A DNA stretch of 64,000 nucleotides, from NCBI GenBank assembly GCA_035719105.1, contig DASTGN010000001.1, forward strand, positions 62,001 to 126,000, in the 5' to 3' direction. The stretch comes from UBA8389 sp035719105. GTDB lineage: Bacteria > Bacteroidota > Bacteroidia > Bacteroidales > UBA1402. Position numbers and translations under genes: made by a program. Positions 24,976 through 34,627 of the stretch are shown piece after piece (the first letter of the stretch is position 1; each line of letters begins with the position of its first letter). The notes under the pieces are model-generated. The model was not told where the DNA came from. It worked only from the letters and a program-made list of their open reading frames with translations, and did no database searches.

Positions 24976-25581
24976 ATGAAAAACCTTTTATTGTCATTTG
25001 TTCTTATAATATTTTTATCATGTACCGAAAATGATTCAGGTTTTAAATACGCTCAATTTACAAGTGATGACCTTAGTTACTTATATTATAACTCAGATAC
25101 TCTTACTTTCACTGGTGATACGATATATTTTAAAGATACAATAACATTTATGCTAAATGGATCTAAAATAATAAGAGTGCCAGTTGCTACAAAAATTGTA
25201 AAATTTTTTGACCCACTTTGGTATAATAGTAATGAAGCTGGTATTGATGGACAATCCACATTGAACTTAAATAAAGAAACAGGTTTCTTTTATGCAGATG
25301 TGGATGTTTCAAGACAACATACATTTGATGAAGTATCTGAAAAGTTTTTTTATATTAAGGCAAACGGGGGATTTTCTTTTGCAAAACGATTCTTTACTAA
25401 AGACGAAATGCCATTAGATACTGCCTTGGTTTTGGGTGTTCATTATGAAAATGTTTTAAAGTTCTACCCGGACTCTTTGTCACAAACAAACATTAAATCA
25501 ATTTATTTTGCTAAAAAATTCGGATTTATCAAGATTGAAACATTAGATGGTAAAACAATGGAACGTGTTTTGCCTGTTTGA
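24976..25581 (+). CDS. Orphan lipoprotein, unknown function
   Basis: The 201-residue protein begins with a lipoprotein signal peptide (M-K-N-L-L-L-S-F-V-L ending F-L-S-C16) and is otherwise beta-strand-rich, with many T, D, Y and F. I recognise no family. Codon use and base composition are clearly more AT-rich than both neighbours, porE and queA, as is its 215-bp upstream region. That suggests recent acquisition of a single gene. A weak -7-like TATATTTA lies about 80 bp upstream. It points toward queA with a 24-bp gap. Confidence 0.75.
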   Translation: MKNLLLSFVLIIFLSCTENDSGFKYAQFTSDDLSYLYYNSDTLTFTGDTIYFKDTITFMLNGSKIIRVPVATKIVKFFDPLWYNSNEAGIDGQSTLNLNKETGFFYADVDVSRQHTFDEVSEKFFYIKANGGFSFAKRFFTKDEMPLDTALVLGVHYENVLKFYPDSLSQTNIKSIYFAKKFGFIKIETLDGKTMERVLPV

Positions 25582-25605
25582 AAAAATTATCGGTGATGGT
25601 CGCGA

Positions 25606-26880
25606 TTAGACTACCGGCACCAACAGGGAGCTGTCGCCGTAGCTGAGGAAGCGGAAATTGTGTTGCAGGGCGTAGTTGTAAACCGTACGCCAGTTGTCGC
25701 CACCGAGGAAGGCGGAAACGAGCAGCAAGAGGGTGCTGTTGGGTTGGTGGAAGTTGGTGAGCATGGCGTTCACTACATGAAATCGATATCCCGGGGCAAT
25801 GAGCAGGCGGGTGGAAGCGGTGAAGACGGGCAGGTTGTTTTTTTCAAGGTAGCTCATGATGGCTTCAAGCGCTTCAATAGTTGGAATTGGGCGTATTTCT
25901 GATTCCTTTTGCCACTCGGTCATTTGTCTATAGGCATACCATTGATCCAGCGTCCATTCGTCGGGATGCCTATCGGGGTGAGCTAGTAGGCGGTAGCCGA
26001 ACCAGTACAGGCTTTCCAGCGTTCGGACCGAGGTGGTGCCTACAGCGGTGACGGAGCCCAAATGGCTTATAAGTGCCTGCAGGAACTCTTTTTCGACGGA
26101 AATGAATTCGCTGTGCATCGTGTGGTTCAGCATGAATTCGGACAAAACTGGTTGAAAGGTGCCGGCACCCACGTGCAAGGTGACCTCACTGCGAACGATG
26201 CCCTTTTCATCGATGTTTTTGAGCACTTCCGGTGTAAAATGCAGACCGGCGGTGGGCGCGGCTACGGAACCTTCGATCCGACTGAATACGGTTTGATAGG
26301 TGGTTTCGTCCGAGGCTTGCGTTTCGCGGTTCAGGTATGGAGGAATGGGCAACTGACCGGCTTCTTCGAGTAAATCGCCAAAATTCAGCGTAGGCCCTTC
26401 CAAACTTTTCCAACTGAATCGGATGCGTTGCGCTTTGTCCTCCGTGCCCACGCGTTCGGCCGAGAAAAGAATTTTTGAGTCTTTTATTACGAGTTCGCGG
26501 TGCAAGGGTTCCAGTTTCCATTTCTTTAAATTGCCTACCAGGCAGAGCCATTCGCACTGTTCGGTACTTTGGAAATTTTGGGCGTAATCGGCTGGGCTGA
26601 GCGGTTCCAGGCAAAATACCTCGATGCGTGCGCCGGTTTCCTTAAAGAAAAACAGGCGAGCGTGAATCACTCTGGTATTGTTGTAAACCAATAAGCTGTT
26701 GGATTCCAAGTGTTCGGGCAGATTTCCAAAAGTGGTTTCGCTTAAAGTTCCCTTTTGGTATAAAAGCAGTTTGGAAGCGTCACGGGGTTCCACCGGGAAT
26801 TTCGCGATCCGTTCGTCTGGAAGGTTATAGGCGAAGTCTTCGATGCGGATGGACTGGATTTTTTGAAGCAGGTCGGTCAT
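25606..26880 (-). CDS. queA: S-adenosylmethionine:tRNA ribosyltransferase-isomerase
   Basis: QueA builds epoxyqueuosine on tRNA. Characteristic segments are Y-x-L-P-x-x-R-I-A-K-F-P near the start, L-V-Y-N-N-T-R-V-I-x-A-R-L, A-A-P-T-A-G-L-H-F, T-L-H-V-G-A-G-T-F-x-P-V and N-F-H-Q-P-x-S-T-L-L near the end. At 424 residues it is longer than the E. coli enzyme, as is common in Bacteroidota, the extra length being a central insertion and an N-terminal extension. Its promoter lies almost on the ATG. Confidence 0.94.
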   Translation of the reverse strand: MTDLLQKIQSIRIEDFAYNLPDERIAKFPVEPRDASKLLLYQKGTLSETTFGNLPEHLESNSLLVYNNTRVIHARLFFFKETGARIEVFCLEPLSPADYAQNFQSTEQCEWLCLVGNLKKWKLEPLHRELVIKDSKILFSAERVGTEDKAQRIRFSWKSLEGPTLNFGDLLEEAGQLPIPPYLNRETQASDETTYQTVFSRIEGSVAAPTAGLHFTPEVLKNIDEKGIVRSEVTLHVGAGTFQPVLSEFMLNHTMHSEFISVEKEFLQALISHLGSVTAVGTTSVRTLESLYWFGYRLLAHPDRHPDEWTLDQWYAYRQMTEWQKESEIRPIPTIEALEAIMSYLEKNNLPVFTASTRLLIAPGYRFHVVNAMLTNFHQPNSTLLLLVSAFLGGDNWRTVYNYALQHNFRFLSYGDSSLLVPVV

Positions 26881-26887
26881 GTCGTGA

Positions 26888-26919
26888 CAAAGGTACGAAT
26901 TGCGTTTTTAAACAGCAAA
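26888..26919 (-). promoter_or_regulatory. Promoter of queA, nearly leaderless
   Basis: On the minus strand TTTG (26916-26919), a 20-bp spacer and TACCTTTG (26888-26895) form a near-perfect Bacteroidota promoter. The -7 box ends 7 bp before the queA ATG at 26880, so transcription should start within a few bases of the start codon. Confidence 0.55.
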
Positions 26920-26944
26920 GGCTGCCCGATTTGAGCAGCCTTTG
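26916..26944 (-). terminator. Terminator after the small barrel gene
   Basis: A perfect 10-bp stem (26916-26925 with 26935-26944, core AAAGGCTGC) with a 9-nt loop follows the stop of the gene at 26963 on the minus strand. Its outer arm overlaps the -33 box of queA. Confidence 0.7.
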
Positions 26945-26962
26945 AAGGAGTTTATATGGATA

Positions 26963-27415
26963 TCAGAATTTGTAACGAACGCCCAGAGCGGCACCACCGT
27001 CAAAGCCATTGACACCTCCGAAATACCAACCGGGTCTGGTGTCCAGGGACAATTGAATAGGTATGGACGGGAATGAATATTCAATACCGAGCTGACCGGC
27101 CAAACCCAAACCTAATCCGTTGAACGCCCTTAAACCAGCGCCGATACCGGCATACCATCTGAAGCCTTCGCCCAGGCCTTTCAAATCCCAAAGCCATTGA
27201 TAGACGCCTGTCAGAGACAATCCATTATAAGTGCTGTTTCCTACAAAACCCAGGTCGAGTTCCAATCTATTCGCTGTTCCAAGATCTTTTTGGAAAGAAA
27301 TTTCACCTCCGTTTGCGCTTCCGCCACCTAAGCGAAGACCAATAGCTTTGTCCTGTGCGCTTAACGATGCAGAAAGGGCAAAGGTTACTAATACTGCCAG
27401 AATAATTTTTTTCAT
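26963..27415 (-). CDS. Small outer membrane beta-barrel protein
   Basis: The 150-residue protein has a signal peptide (M-K-K-I-I-L-A-V-L-V ending S-L-S-A-Q) and alternating glycine-rich hydrophobic strands, ending in the aromatic C-terminus R-Y-K-F typical of outer membrane barrels. The mature part of about 130 residues fits an 8-stranded barrel. Function is unknown. It appears to be a single-gene unit with its own terminator. Confidence 0.75.
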   Translation of the reverse strand: MKKIILAVLVTFALSASLSAQDKAIGLRLGGGSANGGEISFQKDLGTANRLELDLGFVGNSTYNGLSLTGVYQWLWDLKGLGEGFRWYAGIGAGLRAFNGLGLGLAGQLGIEYSFPSIPIQLSLDTRPGWYFGGVNGFDGGAALGVRYKF

Positions 27416-27482
27416 AATTTTAATAATTAGTTAGTGAATATTGATCGAAGACGAAGTTATGCAATATTTTTTATTTTTATCC

Positions 27483-27490
27483 TATCTTTG
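27483..27490 (+). promoter_or_regulatory. -7 element for the secreted enzyme gene
   Basis: TATCTTTG matches TAnnTTTG. Because it ends only 2 bp before the first ATG (27493), the ATG at 27520 is the more plausible start. Confidence 0.45.
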
Positions 27491-27519
27491 ACATGATTCA
27501 AATTCATAACCTTAGATTA

Positions 27520-29460
27520 ATGACCAAGCTGATTTTTAGAAAGGGGATGCTCCTTGCTTTTCTCCTTATTTCGTCGATGACGACATTTGCCCAGAACATG
27601 CTCATTGAGAGCCTTTCAGGCCCTATCACGCAAAATGAGATTGATGCATTTAAAGTGTATATGCAGAAATTGGTTCCTCCGGAAACTCCCTGGGGAGCTT
27701 TAAACGGAACCGGGCACAATGCCTGGGGTGATTTCGATGGTGGCAACGTCATTGAGGCTTATGGTCTGATGTTTGAGGCAACAGGTGATATGGAGTTGCT
27801 CAATTCCATGATTCATTGGACCGATATTTGTGTATCGCAGCGTAACGATCTATTGCCTAAAGACCAAGGCGGACAACGAGTTATGTGGACGGGCAAGATC
27901 AATAAAGTCTGGGTGCCGAACTATCCGGGATCTACTTCGGCCGGATATGCCGGAGGTGAAGATGGCGATACAAAAGCGCACATTGCCTACAGCGCTTTGC
28001 TCATTCTCAAAAACCCTTCAATTTGGAGTCAGACGATCCCCGATGGCAATCCCTTTAGTTATGGTGTGACGTATTTGGATCGGGCAAAAGACTACATGGC
28101 TAAATGCGATGAAAGCAATGATGACTATACTCGCGTGCAATTTGCACAAGTAGGTACCAATCTCATTCGAAACCCGACCAACTGGCCAACGGGTTACCAC
28201 ACGATGGAAGCGGTCAATATCCAAATGATGTTGGACGGCGATTTCCAGCGAATGGCTGAGTGCCATGAAATTCTGGGTGATGCACCGGAGCGGGTTGCAC
28301 AGTATGACGCCATCGTAAAAGCTTCCATGGACGAATGCATCAAAGGGATGGCTGCTTGTCATCCGACGCAGGTTAACGGAAAAACGGTTTATGCCTGGTG
28401 CTACTATCCTTGGGATATTTATCCCAGACACATTGAAACTGTTGGTCATGCAGCTTATGATATGATAGGTGTTTATCGTGCTTTCAACCGCCCAGTATAC
28501 GGCTATTCTCCAGCTTTGGTGACTCCTTTTGCCAATGCTTTGGCCTATGTGATGTCACTTGGAAATAATAGTTTCTCTACCAACGTCGATGGCACCGGCA
28601 ACACGCAAAACTACATGCAAGCCCAGTGGTTGCTACTAGGCGATTGGGAACCAAAAGCATTTGAATTGGTCGCTGCAGCCAACTTGGCTTCAGGGCGTTA
28701 CAAAACCACCCCCTTAATGACTGCCACCATGCTTTGGATGAAGAACCGGCGTTATCATGCGGTTGTTTTACCTCCGAACATCGTGCTAAATAAAGCAACC
28801 ACGGTAAGTAATTTTTACAAAAATACGAGCAGTTATTCGGGTGGAAGCGCCGTGGATGGCAACCTTTCGAGCCGTTGGGCGTGCGACGATGGGGTCACTT
28901 CCGCTTCGCTCGAAGTAGATTTGGGTGGATTTTATACGTTTGGACAGGTGGCGACTTTAGATTATTTATCAAGGGTAACAAGCTATCTCATACAATATTG
29001 GAATGGTTCCAACTGGGCTGATGCGTTTCAAGGAAATTCATTGGGTGCTGTTACCAAAACCGACTCATTCAACCCGGTTACAGGCAGTAAAGTCCGGTTG
29101 AATGTTTCCACAACAGATGTAAAAGGCCCTTCCATTTATGAGTTTTCAGTGTATGGGTATCCTTCCACCGTGAACCCTCCGGTTGACCTTAAAAAACAAA
29201 AAACACACGATTTATCCTTTCAACTATTGAACACTTCGGGTCGTACGAATTTGAGGTATTCTATCCCTGCGTTAGAACAAGTAACGATTGACGTTTACAC
29301 CGTCACCGGTCAAAAAATAAAAACGGCTTTTCAGGAATTACAAGAAGCCGGAACCCATTATTTCACACTCAAACCGACCGATTTTGCCGATGGTCTTTAC
29401 TTGTTGCAACTTTGCATGGGCACAGAGAAACGCATCAAAAAGTGGTTGGTGTCAAATTGA
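27520..29460 (+). CDS. Secreted alpha-toroid enzyme with CBM32-like domain and T9SS tail
   Basis: From ATG 27520 the protein has 646 residues. A signal peptide (ending T-F-A-Q) precedes a catalytic-looking region of about 400 residues whose helix pairs, rich in aromatic and acidic residues (H-N-A-W-G-D-F-D-G-G-N; G-G-E-D-G-D-T-K-A-H), resemble (alpha/alpha)6-toroid glycosidases or lyases. An F5/8 type C/CBM32-like domain follows (about 425-550, with G-G-S-A-V-D-G-N and S-R-W), then a T9SS type A sorting domain (Y-T-V-T-G-Q-K-I-K ... K-K-W-L-V). I cannot assign a glycoside hydrolase or lyase family. Export by T9SS and sugar binding are well supported; substrate is not. Confidence 0.7.
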   Translation: MTKLIFRKGMLLAFLLISSMTTFAQNMLIESLSGPITQNEIDAFKVYMQKLVPPETPWGALNGTGHNAWGDFDGGNVIEAYGLMFEATGDMELLNSMIHWTDICVSQRNDLLPKDQGGQRVMWTGKINKVWVPNYPGSTSAGYAGGEDGDTKAHIAYSALLILKNPSIWSQTIPDGNPFSYGVTYLDRAKDYMAKCDESNDDYTRVQFAQVGTNLIRNPTNWPTGYHTMEAVNIQMMLDGDFQRMAECHEILGDAPERVAQYDAIVKASMDECIKGMAACHPTQVNGKTVYAWCYYPWDIYPRHIETVGHAAYDMIGVYRAFNRPVYGYSPALVTPFANALAYVMSLGNNSFSTNVDGTGNTQNYMQAQWLLLGDWEPKAFELVAAANLASGRYKTTPLMTATMLWMKNRRYHAVVLPPNIVLNKATTVSNFYKNTSSYSGGSAVDGNLSSRWACDDGVTSASLEVDLGGFYTFGQVATLDYLSRVTSYLIQYWNGSNWADAFQGNSLGAVTKTDSFNPVTGSKVRLNVSTTDVKGPSIYEFSVYGYPSTVNPPVDLKKQKTHDLSFQLLNTSGRTNLRYSIPALEQVTIDVYTVTGQKIKTAFQELQEAGTHYFTLKPTDFADGLYLLQLCMGTEKRIKKWLVSN

Positions 29461-29478
29461 TTCTTTCGGATGGAATCG

Positions 29479-32433
29479 CTAACGACGGCAGATGTTTTTA
29501 TAGTCACAATACGTACATTTTTCGGCATGTGGTGTCTGCACAAAGGGGGTTTCTGGGTTAAATAGATTGATTATCAAATCATTAAGATTTGATTTAAACG
29601 TTTCTGCAAAGGGTTTGAAATCTGAAACCTTTTGCTTTTCTTTTTTGCTTCCGACGTAAATGCTCCGATCAAAATCGGGTGCGGCGGCTTTGTGGATAAA
29701 CAACAATTCGGGACAAACAACAGAGTTGGGGTCTTGATCATGCAAAATGGAAGCATATAGAAAAATCTGAAAAACATAATTGGCTCTATCTACATCGTCA
29801 GCAAACAGCGATTCGATACTGGGTGGATTTTTTGGGTTGCCACCGGTTTTGTAATCCAATATTCTTTGGACACCGTCTTTTTGATCCAATCGGTCGATGG
29901 TGCCTCCAAATCGGATGGAATGGCCTTCGTCTCGTGGTAGCTCGCCTTCTACCTCGAGCTCTAAGCCCAAGATCTGAAATGGTACCCGCTCCAGGTCAAG
30001 TTTCAACAGTGTTTTCAGAAAACCGGTTACGATGGCTCGTCGAACCAATTGTTCGCCATTGTATTCGGGCGTTTCTTGATGATCTTGCAATTTGAAGAAG
30101 TCGCGTTTGAAAAATAAATCCACCACCTGTTCGATGGAATGAATGTTTTTCAACCAGGGTTCGAGGTCGGCTGCATCGATCATGCCACGAAGGGCTCCGG
30201 ATTCTAATTCGGTATTGATCGTTTTTTCTTGGATGGCTTGCAACACTGTACGCTGTTCGGAGGGTTTGGCTGCCTTTCGGAGCAAAATGCTGGTGTAGAT
30301 GTATTCGGCCGAATGGTGAAAAAAGTTGCCCAACATAGCGCCGTCTATGTCTTCACTGACCTGATTGGGTTCCTCAAGGCCTGCCACATAATGGAAATAA
30401 AAGCGCAACGGGCATTCCAACAGGCTGTTCAGTGCCGTGGGGGAGATTGGGCGGGATCCTTCGTTCACAAACCGTTTATTAAGGGTGTCGATGATTTCAG
30501 GCGTCTTTTGAATGGTAATGGCTCGGGCTGCCGTTAGTTCAATGCCCGAAGTCAGGTTGAATCGGCTCACCGTATGGTTGGATTCCATCAGAAGTTGCAG
30601 CATGAACCGGCTCATTTCACCCCGGTTGAGGCCTTCGCTGGCTGTGTTGTAAACTAAACTGATGGTGCTGGCACGTTGCAGAAGACGGAAAAAGTAATAG
30701 GCGAAAATGGAATCCTTGTGTTCCATCGTGGTCAGACCGAAGGCTTTCCTCAAGTTGTAAGGAATAAACGAAACATCGGTTGAACCTTTGGGCAGCATGC
30801 CTTCGTTGACCGAAAGCATCAGAATGTTTTTGAAATCCAGGTTGCGGGTTTCGAGCAGCCCCATGATTTGGAGTCCGCGGACCGGTTCCCCGGAAAAAGG
30901 AATGGTTGCTTTGGAAAGCACTTGCTGAAGCAGTTTCCGAAAAGTTTGGAGGCTGAGTTCGGCCATGTTGTCTTTCAACAAATCCGCCAGGCGGGTGGTC
31001 AGGTTGTGGCAGCGAAAGAGGGCTTCGGCATGTAGTGGGTCGTAGGAATCACTTTCTTCGGTTGCTACCGGAATGAGTTGGGTAAACGTTGCCAAAAGGC
31101 AAGCAGTCAGTTCGAACGGAGTCTGAGCAGGCGTGAAAAGAGTGGTAAGCAAGGCATCCTTTTGAAGCTCTTCGACGGTGGGGCGGAAGCTGTTGCTGGA
31201 TTTCAACCTTTGTTCTACTGCATCGGCCTCTTGGCTGATTTGTCTGATGAGCGGGTGCTGCAGGATGGGGAGCACCCATCGGTGGTTGTATCGAGGAGTC
31301 TTGCCAGGCAGGAAGCCGTCGGCATGCAGGGCGGCAATTTGATTCACCAAATTGCAAATCGGGGTTTGTTCCAAGGGGAAACCCATGGTGACATTCAGTT
31401 CGCGAATTTCGTCAGGAACGCTGTGCAAAACAGTCAACAATAGGCCTTCGTTGCAAAGTACGACAGCCGTTTCCTCTGGTCTGAAATCGTTTTGTTGCTG
31501 GAGTTGATGGATCCATTCGGGCAAAAAGCGAGCCCCGGCGTTTTCGGTGGAAGCAGAGATAAACTGGATGTTTTTTTGCGTCGTACTGAAAACATTGAAC
31601 TGGGTTTTGTCCAAACAGTTCGGGAATTGCTCCAGGTTTTGACGCATGAACCGACCGGCCTCGTGCCTAGGATTCAGCAGGTAAAACAGGTCGAAATCCC
31701 AATAAAACAGGGCTTTTCCAGCTTTGTTGAGCAACGAAAACAAGGCTTTTTCGCATTCGTTCAAGACATTGAAACCTACAAAAGCATAGGTTGTAAAAGG
31801 AAAACCCTGCGGCCCATCGGCTTTTAATTTTTCCACCACACGGCGGTGAAGCATGCCTTCGTATGCAAGGCCTTTTTCGACAAGCCTGTCGTTCAGGTTG
31901 TTATAAACTTCGAACAAGATGTTCCAATTTTCCAGAAACCTTTCCTTGAGTTCAGTCTTGCGATCGGGGTTGAAGTTTTTGAAAAAAAGGCGAATGGAAT
32001 CGACCTGATCTTCAGTGAGATGCTCCAGGGTATCGGTGTATTCCGCTTGTTCGCGAATATTGCGGAAAAGTTGGCGTGCATCGGCCAGGTTTTTATCCAC
32101 GTCGTCGAAATCGCTCAGCAGAATTTCACCCCAATGGTAGAATTCGTCGAAAGATTCCTCCTTGCCGCTCACTTTCAGGTAAATTTCGTGCAAAAGGCCG
32201 ACCACACCCAGCGTATCGTAGGGTTTAAGGTCGGATTGGCCTTGAAACAAGTCACTGATGGTGATGAAGGCTGGCGTCCAGACTGGTTTACCGGCAGCTT
32301 TAAAAAGGTGTTCGCTGAAAAAAAGCCGAGCACGATTGTTGGGAAAAACGACAGCCACTTCCGAAAGTTTGTCTCCAAATCGGGCATAAAGGTCTTCGGC
32401 AGTCAACTGTAGAAAAGATGGCAGGTGTTCCAT
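29479..32433 (-). CDS. addB: AddB-like PD-(D/E)XK nuclease of a RecBCD/AddAB-type complex
   Basis: The 984-residue protein has a degenerate helicase-like N-terminal two thirds and a C-terminal RecB-type nuclease domain. Visible elements are G-N-F-F-H-H-S-A-E-Y (helical His motif), I-L-D-Y-K-T-G-G (catalytic D and K) and a terminal C-x2-C-x5-C (C-T-Y-C-D-Y-K-N-I-C) for an iron-sulfur cluster. This is the AddB pattern. The partner helicase-nuclease is encoded 3.2 kb away at 35670, with three unrelated genes between. It converges with the secreted enzyme gene. Confidence 0.85.
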   Translation of the reverse strand: MEHLPSFLQLTAEDLYARFGDKLSEVAVVFPNNRARLFFSEHLFKAAGKPVWTPAFITISDLFQGQSDLKPYDTLGVVGLLHEIYLKVSGKEESFDEFYHWGEILLSDFDDVDKNLADARQLFRNIREQAEYTDTLEHLTEDQVDSIRLFFKNFNPDRKTELKERFLENWNILFEVYNNLNDRLVEKGLAYEGMLHRRVVEKLKADGPQGFPFTTYAFVGFNVLNECEKALFSLLNKAGKALFYWDFDLFYLLNPRHEAGRFMRQNLEQFPNCLDKTQFNVFSTTQKNIQFISASTENAGARFLPEWIHQLQQQNDFRPEETAVVLCNEGLLLTVLHSVPDEIRELNVTMGFPLEQTPICNLVNQIAALHADGFLPGKTPRYNHRWVLPILQHPLIRQISQEADAVEQRLKSSNSFRPTVEELQKDALLTTLFTPAQTPFELTACLLATFTQLIPVATEESDSYDPLHAEALFRCHNLTTRLADLLKDNMAELSLQTFRKLLQQVLSKATIPFSGEPVRGLQIMGLLETRNLDFKNILMLSVNEGMLPKGSTDVSFIPYNLRKAFGLTTMEHKDSIFAYYFFRLLQRASTISLVYNTASEGLNRGEMSRFMLQLLMESNHTVSRFNLTSGIELTAARAITIQKTPEIIDTLNKRFVNEGSRPISPTALNSLLECPLRFYFHYVAGLEEPNQVSEDIDGAMLGNFFHHSAEYIYTSILLRKAAKPSEQRTVLQAIQEKTINTELESGALRGMIDAADLEPWLKNIHSIEQVVDLFFKRDFFKLQDHQETPEYNGEQLVRRAIVTGFLKTLLKLDLERVPFQILGLELEVEGELPRDEGHSIRFGGTIDRLDQKDGVQRILDYKTGGNPKNPPSIESLFADDVDRANYVFQIFLYASILHDQDPNSVVCPELLFIHKAAAPDFDRSIYVGSKKEKQKVSDFKPFAETFKSNLNDLIINLFNPETPFVQTPHAEKCTYCDYKNICRR

Positions 32434-32573
32434 GGTTTTTTTCGCTACCGCTAAGATACTAATAGGAACTCAAAAAAACAGTAAATTGGTATTTTTCCGT
32501 TCAAATTGGTGACAATTTAGCCTGATTTTGACGATAATTGTGTACTTTCGGCCTTTGAAACAATAAAAATCGC

Positions 32574-34040
32574 ATGGCAAACCTTTTTATACGAAAACCT
32601 CTTTCGTTGCTTTTTGATGAGGCTGAAAAAAATGAATATGGCCTGAAGCGCCACCTTACTGCTTGGAACCTAATTTTATTGGGTGTCGGCTGCGTGATCG
32701 GTGCTGGCATCTTTGTGTTGACTGGCTCTGCCGCTGCGCTTTACGCAGGCCCCGGATTGGTTATTTCCTTCATTTTGTCGGCTTTGGGTTGTGCATTTGC
32801 CGGGCTTTGTTACGCTGAGTTTGCTTCCATGATTCCGCTTTCGGGAAGTGCTTACACCTATGGATATGCTACCATGGGTGAATTCATCGCATGGATTATC
32901 GGTTGGGATTTGATTCTCGAATATTTGTTTGGTGCCGCCACGGTAGCTGTCGGTTGGGGTGGTTACGTGGTGAGTTTCTTGCACGATTTCGGCCTGGATA
33001 TTCCGTTGAGCATTTCGAGTGCTCCGTTCAATGTAGATGCGGCCGGTCATCTTTTTGCAACGGGTGCGGTCATAAACTTTCCGGCTATGTTTATTGTGGC
33101 GTTGGTGACTACTGTTTTGGTGTTGGGTATCCGGGAATCTGCCAAGCTCAACAACATCATCGTATTGGTTAAAGTGGTCGTCATCTTACTTTTCATCGGT
33201 TTTGGTTTTGCACACATTCATCCTTCCAATTGGGTGCCCTTTATTCCAGAAAACGATGGAACTTGGGGTCATTTCGGCTGGTCTGGCATTTTGACGGGCG
33301 CTGGCGTGATTTTCTTTGCTTACATTGGTTTTGATGCCGTTTCCACGACTGCTCAAGAAGCGGTCAATCCCAAAAAGGACGTTCCTATCGGTATTTTGGT
33401 TTCATTAGCCATCTGTACCCTTTTATACATTGCTGTAACGCTCGTAATGACAGGCATTGTCAATTATAAGGAACTGAACGTTCCTGCTCCCATAGCCTTA
33501 GCCATCGATCAAGCCGGTTCTGCCTTGCTTTGGTTGCGACCGCTCGTCAAGATTGGTGCGATTGCAGGGCTTACGTCGGTGGTGTTGGTGTTGTTGCTGG
33601 GTCAAACCCGCGTTTTTTTCACCATGTCGACAGACGGATTGCTTTGGAAAAGCTTTTCGAAAGTTCACTTCAAGTTCAAGACACCACATATCACCACCAT
33701 CGTTACCGGTGTGGTTTGTGGTTTGGTGGCTGGGCTTTTCCCCATCGGCATGTTGGGTGAAATGGTTTCCATCGGAACCTTGCTGGCCTTCGTCATCGTT
33801 TCGGCCGGAATCATGATTCTTCGTAAGTCGGAACCCAATGCTCCACGTGCTTTCCGTACGCCTTGGGTGCCGTTTGTGCCCATCATGGGCATCATCGTGT
33901 GTGCCGCACAAATGGCCTCCTTGCCCCTTGGAACCTGGATTCGGTTGTTAGGATGGATGGCTGTTGGCTTCCTGATTTACTACTTTTACGGTAGAAAACA
34001 CAGCAAAGTTCGTGCTTTGCGCCAAGCAGGAAAAATCTAA
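32574..34040 (+). CDS. APC family amino acid permease
   Basis: The 488-residue integral membrane protein has about 12 hydrophobic segments and the APC signature G-x-G-x-I-G-A-G-I-F-V-L-T-G at residues about 36-50, followed by G-P-G-L-V-I-S-F. It resembles the cationic/general amino acid transporter subgroup (A-F-R-T-P-W-V-P near the C-terminus). Substrate cannot be read from sequence. It is divergent from addB and followed at 60 bp by the DUF5683 gene. Confidence 0.9.
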   Translation: MANLFIRKPLSLLFDEAEKNEYGLKRHLTAWNLILLGVGCVIGAGIFVLTGSAAALYAGPGLVISFILSALGCAFAGLCYAEFASMIPLSGSAYTYGYATMGEFIAWIIGWDLILEYLFGAATVAVGWGGYVVSFLHDFGLDIPLSISSAPFNVDAAGHLFATGAVINFPAMFIVALVTTVLVLGIRESAKLNNIIVLVKVVVILLFIGFGFAHIHPSNWVPFIPENDGTWGHFGWSGILTGAGVIFFAYIGFDAVSTTAQEAVNPKKDVPIGILVSLAICTLLYIAVTLVMTGIVNYKELNVPAPIALAIDQAGSALLWLRPLVKIGAIAGLTSVVLVLLLGQTRVFFTMSTDGLLWKSFSKVHFKFKTPHITTIVTGVVCGLVAGLFPIGMLGEMVSIGTLLAFVIVSAGIMILRKSEPNAPRAFRTPWVPFVPIMGIIVCAAQMASLPLGTWIRLLGWMAVGFLIYYFYGRKHSKVRALRQAGKI

Positions 34041-34102
34041 AATTATTGTTAACATTTTCTTGTAATCGGCATCTTTAAGGTATGTACCTAATGCCGAATG
34101 CC

Positions 34103-34624
34103 ATGAAGTTTGTATTGCTTCTTTTTATTATCCTGACACCCAACTTTCTGTTTGCACAGGAGGATTCGATTTCGACATGGAGCAACGTGGAACCCTATTC
34201 TGTGGAACCTGCTCAGGATGAAGCAGCTGAGCTGACTTGGAAAGATCGAAGAGAACCGATTTTGGCAGGATTCCTGTCTTATCTTTTGCCTGGTTCCGGG
34301 CAAATTTACAACCGCGAATACGAAAAAGCGTTGGGCGTCGCATCGGTTATGGCCTATTCGATGGTGATGTTATACCAATCCGCAGAAGTTAATAATGAAA
34401 CTATGGCTATGCTTTCTGGTGCAGGTCTTGCCACCGCATACGTCTATTCTGTCATTGATGCCATTACATCTGCCAAAAGAATCAATAAGTCCATTGAGCT
34501 GCGTCTTGGAAGGAATACATCGATGTCGCTGAAACCTGATTTACGCTTCGCCAAAACAAATCCAATTTTCGGTGGAAATGGTTTTGAATCGATTTTGGGA
34601 TTAAGTTTGAAACTTTCACTTTGA
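34103..34624 (+). CDS. DUF5683-like small membrane/envelope protein
   Basis: From ATG 34103 the protein has 173 residues with a signal peptide (M-K-F-V-L-L-L-F-I-I ending F-A-Q). The central segment contains S-Y-L-L-P-G-S-G-Q-I-Y-N, the mark of DUF5683/TM2-like proteins, and one or two further hydrophobic helices. Function is unknown. It precedes the PBP-like lipoprotein gene by 3 bp, so the two are probably co-translated. Confidence 0.75.
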   Translation: MKFVLLLFIILTPNFLFAQEDSISTWSNVEPYSVEPAQDEAAELTWKDRREPILAGFLSYLLPGSGQIYNREYEKALGVASVMAYSMVMLYQSAEVNNETMAMLSGAGLATAYVYSVIDAITSAKRINKSIELRLGRNTSMSLKPDLRFAKTNPIFGGNGFESILGLSLKLSL

Positions 34625-34627
34625 ACC

